Source: Candidatus Methanolliviera sp. GoM_asphalt
Lineage (GTDB): Archaea; Halobacteriota; Methanoliparia; Methanoliparales; Methanoliparaceae
NCBI GenBank assembly: GCA_902158745.1
Contig: CABGHH010000058.1
Location: 1-8,887, forward strand
Reading direction: 5' to 3'
Length of the DNA stretch: 8,887 nt
Shown one piece after another: positions 1 to 6,397 of the stretch; position 1 is the first letter of the stretch, and each line of letters opens with the position of its first letter. The notes under the pieces are model-generated. The model was not told where the DNA came from and did no database searches. It saw only the letters and a list, made by a program, of their open reading frames with translations. A program made the translations under genes and the position numbers.

Positions 1-975
1 ATCACCGTAAGGCATCAGGCGTGTGGATCCTGCCCTGTTTCGTGTGCGAGGCTGAGCAGGATCAAAGAGGGAAGATATGCTGGAGTGGAGATCGAAGGTC
101 CCGAATATGAAATTCTATACTCTTTTGGAAGTAACTGGGAGATATCTGATCTAGGCTTTGTCGCGGCTTGCAACGATTATGCCGATCGGATGGGAATGGA
201 CTGTGAATCGTTATCACACGCGGTCACATTCGCGATCGATGCTTATGAGATGGGTAAGTTAGATCCAGGATTTGAGTTGAAGTACGGAGATCAGGAATGT
301 ATGTGGAAATTGATGAAGATGGTTCCAACGAGAACAGGCATTGGAGACCTGCTTGCAGAGGATTTGAGGACGATGGAGAAGAGATTAGGGATGGAAGGTC
401 ATGCGATGCAGGTGAAGAACCTGGGATTTGGCGGATACGATCCTAGAGTGATGAAAGGCACTGGGCTCTCATTTATGGTGAACGCGAGGGGATCATGCTA
501 TCAGAAGGATCTTATGATAGTACCCGATCTATTCGATTTGGCTAATTGTGGAGAGTACGATGATGAGACCTACGATCAGTTCATAGAGAGACAAGATATA
601 TTCACCATTTTGGACTGCTTCATGCTGTGCAAATTTGTCCAAGATCCTTTGGAAGATTTTGGAGATATTGCCGAGATACTGGAACCTTTAACCGGAGAGC
701 GTTATGATGAAGAAGAACTGCTAGAAATTTCGAGGAGGATAAATTCGATCCAAAAGTTATGGAACGTGCACGAAGGACTGGGTAAAAAAGATGATTTTCT
801 TCCAAAGAGGTGCTATGAGGAACCAATACCAGATGGCCCTGCGGAAGGATTTGTGTCTGATAGGGAACAAGACGAAAGATGGCTCGATATGTACTACGAG
901 GAGATGGGATGGGATAAGGATGGAAGACCCGATGAAGAAGATTTAGAGAATTTTCTGGAAGGATTAAATGACTGA
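1..975 (+). CDS. Aldehyde:ferredoxin oxidoreductase family protein, C-terminal part (5' truncated)
   Basis: The frame is open from the first base, so the start lies outside the window; a GTG at 85 would give an in-frame start but would cut off conserved cysteines. The visible 324 residues match the C-terminal half of tungsten-pterin AOR enzymes, which are about 600 residues long and oxidise aldehydes or related substrates with ferredoxin. Visible residues 8, 11 and 15 form C-x2-C-x3-C (ACGSCPVSC) and C210 lies in MLCKF. Together these are the four ligands of the AOR [4Fe-4S] cluster, and their spacing resembles that of the Pyrococcus enzyme. Other family blocks are VEIEGPEYE near residue 30, the RGSCYQKD block, and a C-terminal KDDFLPKR...EEPIPDGPAEG stretch. 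The substrate cannot be told; BamB-like members of this superfamily act in benzoyl-CoA reduction, so aldehyde oxidation is only one option. It overlaps the next gene by 8 bp (968-975), which implies coupled translation. Confidence 0.9.
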   Translation: MTVRHQACGSCPVSCARLSRIKEGRYAGVEIEGPEYEILYSFGSNWEISDLGFVAACNDYADRMGMDCESLSHAVTFAIDAYEMGKLDPGFELKYGDQECMWKLMKMVPTRTGIGDLLAEDLRTMEKRLGMEGHAMQVKNLGFGGYDPRVMKGTGLSFMVNARGSCYQKDLMIVPDLFDLANCGEYDDETYDQFIERQDIFTILDCFMLCKFVQDPLEDFGDIAEILEPLTGERYDEEELLEISRRINSIQKLWNVHEGLGKKDDFLPKRCYEEPIPDGPAEGFVSDREQDERWLDMYYEEMGWDKDGRPDEEDLENFLEGLND

Positions 976-1441
976 AAAATTCATCTTCTGCGACATAGAT
1001 AAGTGCACGAACTGTCGCCTCTGCATGTATGCCTGTTCTTTTATTAAGACTAAGAAGTTCTCTGTATTAAAATCGAGGATAAAGGTTCTGGATAAAGAGC
1101 ATAAGACATTCGTTGCAATCATGTGCAATCAATGCGAAAATGCGCCGTGTGTCACATACTGCCCGTCGAAGGCTTTGACGAGGAATGAGGATGGAATCAT
1201 CATAGTAGATAAAGAAGCGTGCACGGGATGCGGATGGTGTATCATACACTGTCCAATTGGAGCGATCTCCATGGATCCCGATGAAAGAGTGGTGGGGATA
1301 TGTGATATGTGTGATGGAGATCCAGAATGCGTGAAGGTTTGTAGTATGTTTGCGAACGCGTTAGAGGTTATAGAGGGAAGGGATAGATATGCCATTAAGA
1401 TGCACGAGATCGGATTGAAGATCGCCGAAGAGCTTCTATAG
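968..1441 (+). CDS. Four-cluster [4Fe-4S] ferredoxin, likely electron-transfer subunit of the AOR-family enzyme
   Basis: 157 residues containing 16 cysteines in four cluster motifs: C13/16/19/23, C53/56/61/65, C85/88/91/95 and C112/115/121/125. This layout is that of the DmsB/HycB-type electron-transfer subunits that pair with molybdenum or tungsten pterin enzymes. There is no signal peptide or membrane segment, so it should be cytoplasmic. ATG 968 follows GGAAGG by a few bases and overlaps the end of the AOR gene, so the two are probably one complex: the AOR subunit oxidises or reduces the substrate and this protein carries electrons to or from a ferredoxin pool or a larger complex. An additional cysteine, C8, lies before the first cluster. 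The final electron acceptor cannot be inferred. Confidence 0.9.
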   Translation: MTEKFIFCDIDKCTNCRLCMYACSFIKTKKFSVLKSRIKVLDKEHKTFVAIMCNQCENAPCVTYCPSKALTRNEDGIIIVDKEACTGCGWCIIHCPIGAISMDPDERVVGICDMCDGDPECVKVCSMFANALEVIEGRDRYAIKMHEIGLKIAEELL

Positions 1442-2083
1442 TAGTTTTTTTGAGGTCTCTATTGAGGTCTCAAGCATCTCCCTCGCATATATCTTATCAT
1501 CCGTAAGGTTTAAAAATGCCCTAAACCACGTTCCTGAGCGTGCATCTCCATACTTTATCCTCTCCCTGTAGATCGTTAGCCTACCTTCTGGACAGACATT
1601 TACACATGCACCGCAAAGGATGCACTTCTCCATATCGATATCGGGGGTGCATCTCCTTTCATCATTCTTCTTTAACGCTTCACACGGGCATATCTCCACA
1701 CATGCGTAGCAATCGTTTATCGCTAGTTCTCCTTCAAATGCCTTCTCTTCCATCGAAAAATTTGGAAAATCGTCATCCTCTATGGGATCTACAACTTTCC
1801 CATCTCTTTTGTATATGATTGCATCGAAAGGGCAAGCCCTTGGGCATATAGCGCAGAAACTACATTTATTTTCGTCTATCATCACCAATGGCTTTTTTAC
1901 AAGGTGTCCATCTTTTATCAAAGGCTCTTCCAAGGACATCGCATCGTCTGGGCACGATGAGACACAGATACCGCATCCGTTGCATTTGGATGCATCTACT
2001 ATTATCTCATCCACATTGAAATAGACCCTACGTTTTGTGATGTGCAAGTCACCTTCGGTCGATTTAGTTAACCCTCCTCCCAT
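1436..2083 (-). CDS. 4x[4Fe-4S] polyferredoxin, downstream of cobY
   Basis: 215 residues with no signal peptide or membrane segment. Cluster motifs are C34/37/40/44, C74/77/80/84 and C154/157/160/164, all of the C-x2-C-x2-C-x3-C-P type. The third region is atypical: C125-x2-C128-x3-C132-P-C134 with a further C145, so the usual first cysteine falls on I122 and another residue would have to complete that cluster. The C-terminal 45 residues are cysteine-free. The overall pattern resembles the polyferredoxins of methanogens (FwdF/MvhB group) but is shorter than full FwdF, and I assign no specific complex. ATG 2083 is supported by AGGGAGGA ending seven bases upstream, inside the end of cobY (16-bp overlap). 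Position in a cobalamin operon is suggestive but proves no role there. The gene converges on the plus-strand ferredoxin and their ends overlap by 6 bp. Confidence 0.85.
   Translation of the reverse strand: MGGGLTKSTEGDLHITKRRVYFNVDEIIVDASKCNGCGICVSSCPDDAMSLEEPLIKDGHLVKKPLVMIDENKCSFCAICPRACPFDAIIYKRDGKVVDPIEDDDFPNFSMEEKAFEGELAINDCYACVEICPCEALKKNDERRCTPDIDMEKCILCGACVNVCPEGRLTIYRERIKYGDARSGTWFRAFLNLTDDKIYAREMLETSIETSKKLL
1445..1451 (+). terminator. Oligo-T tract after the AOR/ferredoxin operon
   Basis: Seven T residues begin four bases after the ferredoxin stop codon. Archaeal RNA polymerase can terminate at oligo-T without a hairpin, so this may end the plus-strand transcript. It lies inside the last codons of the convergent polyferredoxin gene, where it also encodes lysine and leucine codons, so it could simply be coding sequence. 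Confidence 0.35.
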
Positions 2084-2709
2084 GAATCTGTCCTCCCTCT
2101 ATTCTGATATATTAACTTAACTAATCGCTCATAATCCGAGATACGATTGATATTAAATGCGAGTTCTGGAATATCAAGTATGAGTTTATATTCTTCCTGC
2201 TCTTCTTCAATACGTCCCCCATCTATTATATTTATGCCCACCGGAACGATCTCCTCACCCTCATAATGAAGAACCATCTCGGCCCCTATATCATATCTCT
2301 CATAAACTTCTCTCTTCAAAAAGACCGATAGGGCATCTTCCTCTCTTGATTTATAGAATGAGAGGATATAATTTATCATCCGAGAATTGATCAGAGGCAG
2401 ATCCGCAGATATATAAATGAACGGCTCTTTCAAAGACGCCTTCTTTGCACATTCCCTCATATCTTCAATGTAACCCAAACCAGCGGTATTTATCACCTTC
2501 ACTTTCTCTCCTTCATATATGCGGGAGACGAGTCTCTCGGTAAGCGGCGTATCCTTCGTCGTGCATACATATATCCCATCGAGATCCGATCGCCTCAGTT
2601 CATCTATAATCCTTTCTATCATCGTTCTACCATTTATGATGAGAATTGGCTTTTCAAAATCAAGTATGAGCCTTTTTCCCCTTCCTCCAGCCATCAAAAC
2701 GGCATACAT
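2068..2709 (-). CDS. cobY: GTP:adenosylcobinamide-phosphate guanylyltransferase
   Basis: 213 residues, close to the usual archaeal CobY length. CobY transfers GMP from GTP to adenosylcobinamide phosphate, giving the activated precursor used by CobS; it replaces bacterial CobU. The N-terminal nucleotide-binding loop is LMAGGRGKR followed by EKPIL, where the family usually has GTR, so the threonine is a lysine here. Further CobY-specific blocks are GYIEDMREC near residue 80, SADLPLINS near residue 101, VPVGINII near residue 156, and ILDIPELAFNIN near residue 178. These match what I recall of the Methanocaldococcus protein, which makes the assignment specific among nucleotidyltransferases. The start ATG at 2709 overlaps the end of cobS by 16 bp with only a weak ribosome site, so translation is probably coupled. 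Confidence 0.93.
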   Translation of the reverse strand: MYAVLMAGGRGKRLILDFEKPILIINGRTMIERIIDELRRSDLDGIYVCTTKDTPLTERLVSRIYEGEKVKVINTAGLGYIEDMRECAKKASLKEPFIYISADLPLINSRMINYILSFYKSREEDALSVFLKREVYERYDIGAEMVLHYEGEEIVPVGINIIDGGRIEEEQEEYKLILDIPELAFNINRISDYERLVKLIYQNRGRTDSWEEG

Positions 2710-3428
2710 CCTATCACAACCAGTGCAACCAGCCTTCCGATCTCGTTTCCTGCCCCCAAAACGTCGCCTCCTATTCCGCCGAAATATCTATCGCATACCC
2801 ATAAAATGGCTAAATCGGCGAAGAGGACCGATATAACTGGGAAGAAGAAGAAAGCTTTGAAGAAATAGAAGAATGGGACAAGTAGGATATAAGAGATCAG
2901 AATGTCTTTCCGGGACGTCTTCTCGATGAACGGTCTTGCTATACCTGCATGAGAACTCCTGCCAAAGAATGCCAGATTAAGCATCGATATCTTTGCCAAC
3001 ATCTCCACAAATAAGAACGCCAAAATTAAGTTTGCTTTGAGATTCTTTATCGCGATGTATAGGAAGATTAGATAGATGACGAGAGATGCAAGTGCTCCTA
3101 CACCAACCTTCGTATCTTTCATTGCCTCTATCTTGTTTGCCATCAATCCATCGAATAGGTCGGCTAAGCCATCTATATGAAGAAGACCTGTCAAGAGATA
3201 GAGAAAGACGATCGTTAGAACTGCTCGTAATTCAACGTTTATGAAAGTTATGGATGATATTGAAGATGAGAATATACCAACCAATAAACCTATAATAGCA
3301 CCTATAATAATGAATACAAACGTATTATCCGTTAACGCACTAAATTCCTCTTCTCCCGTCTTTATTGGGATTCTCGTGAAGAAAGCTATTCCACCCTCCA
3401 TCGCGCTCAAAAACTTTGTTTTTGGCAT
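2694..3428 (-). CDS. cobS: Adenosylcobinamide-GDP ribazoletransferase (cobalamin synthase)
   Basis: 244 residues from ATG 3428. CobS is a polytopic membrane protein that joins adenosylcobinamide-GDP to alpha-ribazole (or its phosphate), the last assembly step of the cobamide. Family signatures are FFTRIPI near the N-terminus, LTGLLHIDGLADLFDGL, the MKDTKVGVGALASL stretch, and a C-terminal FGGIGGDVLGAGNE. Several hydrophobic stretches are consistent with about six or seven membrane helices. A GTG at 3443 would add five residues, but it has no ribosome site; ATG 3428 has GGAAGG at 3436-3441 seven bases upstream, so I prefer ATG. It is the first gene of the cobS-cobY-polyferredoxin operon, transcribed from the AT-rich box near 3470. 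Confidence 0.95.
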   Translation of the reverse strand: MPKTKFLSAMEGGIAFFTRIPIKTGEEEFSALTDNTFVFIIIGAIIGLLVGIFSSSISSITFINVELRAVLTIVFLYLLTGLLHIDGLADLFDGLMANKIEAMKDTKVGVGALASLVIYLIFLYIAIKNLKANLILAFLFVEMLAKISMLNLAFFGRSSHAGIARPFIEKTSRKDILISYILLVPFFYFFKAFFFFPVISVLFADLAILWVCDRYFGGIGGDVLGAGNEIGRLVALVVIGCMPF

Positions 3429-3435
3429 GTGATGA

Positions 3436-3441
3436 CCTTCC
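3436..3441 (-). promoter_or_regulatory. Shine-Dalgarno that decides the cobS start
   Basis: GGAAGG on the minus strand sits seven bases before ATG 3428. It overlaps the alternative GTG start at 3443, which has no ribosome site of its own, so the ATG is the better call. Confidence 0.6.
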
Positions 3442-3466
3442 ACATCTGATAGAATATCCGATGGGA

Positions 3467-3477
3467 TTAAATATTTT
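3467..3477. promoter_or_regulatory. Shared AT-rich TATA region of the divergent promoters
   Basis: TTAAATATTTT lies between the cobS operon and the plus-strand genes. Read on the minus strand (AATATTTAA), it would place transcription start near 3445, giving cobS a leader of about 17 bases that includes its ribosome site. Read on the plus strand (TTAAATAT), it would start near 3496. A second plus-strand box, AAATTTATAG at 3482-3491, could serve a start nearer 3513. Which is used cannot be told from sequence. Confidence 0.4.
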
Positions 3478-3505
3478 GTGCAAATTTATAGAATGAGGGA
3501 TAAAA

Positions 3506-3683
3506 ATGGAGCGGAAAAGATGGGCAGAGATAATAATTTTTTTTAATTATTGCCATTGCTGGGTTGGTGGATCTCACACTTTTTCTCTTCGCGCTTGGAG
3601 GGATGCCAAAGTTGGCATTTGACCATGGAAAGATGATAAGAGATGCAAGAGAGGGTATAAATGAAGTTTTGTCCAAAGTGTAA
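3506..3683 (+). pseudogene. Candidate small membrane-protein gene with its frame broken at a T8 run
   Basis: From ATG 3506 the frame reads MERKRWAEIIIFF and then enters unconvincing sequence after the eight T at 3537-3544. From 3543 a different frame is open to TAA at 3681-3683 and reads as protein: a hydrophobic stretch of about 20 residues (LIIAIAGLVDL...FALGG) and then a charged, amphipathic tail ending GINEVLSKV. Removing one T joins these into 58 residues with a basic N-terminus, one membrane helix and a soluble tail. GAGGG at 3495-3499 is a reasonable ribosome site for ATG 3506. An alternative start, ATG 3520 or 3493, meets a U UUU UUU heptamer followed at once by UAA, and a -1 shift would enter the same open frame. 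The end overlaps the helicase start by 23 bp. It may be a sequencing error, a decayed gene or real slippage; I do not recognise the family. Confidence 0.4.
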
Positions 3684-5469
3684 AAGTATGATGGTGCCGA
3701 AGGACGATAAGCTGGTATGTAGAAACTGTGGATATAAGATGGAGAAAGGAGGAGAAGTTATCCTTGGACAGAATATGAGAATGCGAAGGTGTAAATATCT
3801 TTCAAGCACAGGAAAGAAGAGCTCGAGTGGTGATGAGATATTTATATGCAAATTGACGGGCATAAGATATGCTTCTTCCTCGCCGAAGATCTGCAATAAC
3901 TGTGAAGATTTTACGCCGGCAGGTATAGAAAATAGCGAAGAAGAGATCGTCAAATTATTTCCATTTGAAGAATTCAGGCCCTCTCAAAAAGATGTAATAA
4001 TTAAAACTCATAGTAATCTCTCTGGGGGGAAAAATATCATCTTATCTGCTCCGACTGGCTTTGGAAAGTCCGCCGTGAATATAACTCTCTGTCGCCATTA
4101 TAAATCGTATTATGTTGTAGCTACGAAGAATCTTCAGGATCAAATAGAAGAAAATTTTGGTGGATATGTCTCTCTTCTGAAAGGACGTTCTAATTATATG
4201 TGTAGCATTACGAAGAGAACCTGTGCTGACTGCATAAAACTGCTTGGCGTCTGTCCCTATAATGGAGGACGTCTACACTGTGATGATTGCGAGGATCCCT
4301 GTCCGTGTAAAGATTGTGCCTATGAGCGGGCAAAGAGGAAGGCAGAGCATGCACAGATCGTCGTGACGAATATGTCGATGTTGATGACGGCGCGATTCCT
4401 CAAGAAGCGCGATCTTATCATCGTCGATGAGGCACACAAACTTGAAGATACGATAATGTCCAACTTAAGTATTACCTTCAGGAGAGATCAGTTTAGATTT
4501 CCTCTTTTAGATGATTTTAGAAGTTATATACCATTCCTCCAAGAATATAGAGACGAACTTGAGATTCGACGGGAGAATTTAGTGGAAGAGATAAAAGGCC
4601 ATCTATCCAACAAAATCATGTCGAGATTGAAAGATATGAATATGATAGAAAATTCGATCGACAAGATAGATTTCATTCTAAATGACTACGACCGCTTTAA
4701 AGAGGAGTGGGGGATAAAAAAATTTAAAAAAACAGATGGAATAAACAAGATCGATATGCTCTCCTTCTTTCCCATAACCGCAAAGAGGTTTTTAAATATG
4801 ATCTTGGGTAAAGGCGATCGATTCGTCTTATCCTCTGCGACGCCACCGTTCAAAGAAGAGCTCGGATCTTTTGGAGATAATGTGGAGGTTATCGAGGTTT
4901 CTTCCGCGTTCCCTGTGAAGAATAGGCCCATTTATCTGGATTACGTTGGGTATATGTCACTTTCTAACAGGGCAAAGACGATTCCTAAGATGGCAGAGAA
5001 GATAAAGGAATTGGCAACAGAGAGAACCGTTGTACACTGCCATTCATATAAAATCACCAATGATATCGCCAAATATTTAGATTACGACTGCATCTTACAG
5101 AGACAGGGAAAGAGAGAGGAGGGCCTCAGGCAGTTTAAAGATGGTAAGTGCAAGATCTTCTTATCTGTCAATATGGAAGACGGCATCTCTCTGGACGATG
5201 ATCTCTGCAGGGTAAACATACTGGCCAAAGTTCCCTATCCAAATCTGAAAGATCCCCAGATACAGAAGAGGAGAGAATTGGAGGGTGATACATTCATGAA
5301 TATTATGGTAGCAAGAAAGATCACGCAGGCATATGGAAGGACGACGAGAAGTGAGAATGATTGGTCCCACTTCTATATTCTCGACTCGAACTTTAAAAGT
5401 TTTTTTCGTAGAAATAGAGAGCTCTTTCCAAGATGGTTTAAGGAGGCAATGGTTGAAGATGCGTCTTAG
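3661..5469 (+). CDS. XPD/DinG-like superfamily 2 iron-sulfur DNA helicase with N-terminal zinc motifs
   Basis: 602 residues. Residues 1-27 form a zinc ribbon (C4/C7/C20/C23; FCPKC...VCRNCGY) like the N-terminus of archaeal TFS. Four further cysteines, C44, C63, C78 and C81, look like a second metal site. The helicase follows: FRPSQ near 105, Walker A SAPTGFGKS at 129-137, DEAH at 256-259, SAT at 392-394 and motif VI QAYGRTTR at 556-563. Between Walker A and DEAH lies a Cys-rich insert (nine cysteines, 181-219) at the place of the [4Fe-4S] domain of XPD and DinG, ending CKDCAYERAKRKAEHAQ. Such enzymes unwind DNA 5' to 3' using ATP. ATG 3661 starts exactly at the ribbon; GAGAGGG lies just upstream. 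The gene overlaps the next by 11 bp. The role, whether repair, replication restart or defence, is inferred only from neighbours. Confidence 0.9.
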   Translation: MKFCPKCKSMMVPKDDKLVCRNCGYKMEKGGEVILGQNMRMRRCKYLSSTGKKSSSGDEIFICKLTGIRYASSSPKICNNCEDFTPAGIENSEEEIVKLFPFEEFRPSQKDVIIKTHSNLSGGKNIILSAPTGFGKSAVNITLCRHYKSYYVVATKNLQDQIEENFGGYVSLLKGRSNYMCSITKRTCADCIKLLGVCPYNGGRLHCDDCEDPCPCKDCAYERAKRKAEHAQIVVTNMSMLMTARFLKKRDLIIVDEAHKLEDTIMSNLSITFRRDQFRFPLLDDFRSYIPFLQEYRDELEIRRENLVEEIKGHLSNKIMSRLKDMNMIENSIDKIDFILNDYDRFKEEWGIKKFKKTDGINKIDMLSFFPITAKRFLNMILGKGDRFVLSSATPPFKEELGSFGDNVEVIEVSSAFPVKNRPIYLDYVGYMSLSNRAKTIPKMAEKIKELATERTVVHCHSYKITNDIAKYLDYDCILQRQGKREEGLRQFKDGKCKIFLSVNMEDGISLDDDLCRVNILAKVPYPNLKDPQIQKRRELEGDTFMNIMVARKITQAYGRTTRSENDWSHFYILDSNFKSFFRRNRELFPRWFKEAMVEDAS

Positions 5470-6397
5470 GATAAGGGATTTCTTCATAAATAAGGATGGA
5501 TGGATCTTTGCGGTCGTTGGGTACGAAGATAGAGACTATATAAATGGTATGTTGAGATATATCCCGGATGAGCACGGAGAAAGGGAGAGAGATGGGAAGA
5601 GATATAGAAAACTTGAGTTTAACGATGCCATCGAGTTCATAAGAGAGAATAAGCCTGAATATCTCTCAAAAGAAGCTCTCTTGATTTCTAAAGAGGACAT
5701 AAAAGAGATCTTAAAACCGGAAAAAGAGCTAAAAAATGCGATGAGAAGATCGAGAAATCTGAAAAAGCTCGTTCGCATATTGTCAGAGGCGGGAGTTTTA
5801 AAAGAAGCGATGGGGATCACGGGTTCGCGCCTTTTGAAACTTGAGAACGACTCATCCGATATAGATTTCGTGATCTATGGGGAGGAATGGCAGAGGGCAA
5901 GAGAGATCATCAAAAATTTGAAGGGAGGAAAGATCATCAGGGATTTAGATGAAGATACGTGGAAGAAGATCTATGAGAAGAGAAGACCCGAGCTATCTTT
6001 TGAAGAGTTCTTGATTCACGAGAAGAGAAAAGGGAACAGAGGGATGATCGGCGAGAGGTATTTTGACCTCCTCTACGTTAGAGACTGGAAAGAGATAGAA
6101 GAGATAAATTTTCCTAAAAAAAAGGAGAAGATCGGCGTAAAAAAAGTAAGAGCATCCGTCTTGAACGCAAGGTATGCGTTCGATAGCCCGGCAATTTATG
6201 AGGTTAGAGGGGATACAGATACGATTGTATCTTTTACACATACCTACACGGGGCAGTGTTTTGAGGGGGAAACGATCGAAGCAAAGGGCGTCCTTGAGAG
6301 ATGGGACAAAAAGGAAGTTTTGGTCGTAGGAACGACGAGAGAGGCAAAAGGGGAGTACATAAAATCTCTCTCCCTTTTAGGAGAAGGATGGATATAA
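5459..6397 (+). CDS. Predicted archaeal nucleotidyltransferase (COG1665-like)
   Basis: 312 residues from ATG 5459, which overlaps the helicase stop (ATGCGTCTTAG). The frame is open further upstream to 5333, but that would mean 137 bp of overlap, and the family-like N-terminus RIRDFFINKDGWIFAVVGY begins right after this ATG. GGAGG at 5442-5446 lies 12 bases before the start. The middle carries the nucleotidyltransferase signature: G122-S123 in GITGSRL, then SDIDFVIYG with D134 and D136 as the probable metal-binding acids. The first 60 residues (RYIPDEHGERERDGKRYRKLEF) and the C-terminal 100 residues match a family of archaeal proteins I recall as predicted nucleotidyltransferases, with no known substrate. 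Its place between a helicase and a Cas4-like protein suggests work on nucleic acid, but nucleotide transfer to RNA, protein or a small molecule is equally possible. Confidence 0.8.
   Translation: MRLRIRDFFINKDGWIFAVVGYEDRDYINGMLRYIPDEHGERERDGKRYRKLEFNDAIEFIRENKPEYLSKEALLISKEDIKEILKPEKELKNAMRRSRNLKKLVRILSEAGVLKEAMGITGSRLLKLENDSSDIDFVIYGEEWQRAREIIKNLKGGKIIRDLDEDTWKKIYEKRRPELSFEEFLIHEKRKGNRGMIGERYFDLLYVRDWKEIEEINFPKKKEKIGVKKVRASVLNARYAFDSPAIYEVRGDTDTIVSFTHTYTGQCFEGETIEAKGVLERWDKKEVLVVGTTREAKGEYIKSLSLLGEGWI

Noticed and set aside
1451..1474. Direct repeat TTGAGGTCTC ... TTGAGGTCTC
   Set aside because: It encodes the ETSIETS repeat at the C-terminus of the polyferredoxin and is explained by coding sequence.
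5333..5458. Longer N-terminus for the nucleotidyltransferase gene
   Set aside because: It would overlap the helicase motif VI region by 137 bp, and the family-like N-terminus begins at ATG 5459.
6301..6387. Longer N-terminus for the Cas4-like gene
   Set aside because: The extra residues are the shadow of the nucleotidyltransferase C-terminus; VSDIRTYLVCPR at the start of the ATG 6388 frame is where Cas4-like proteins normally begin.
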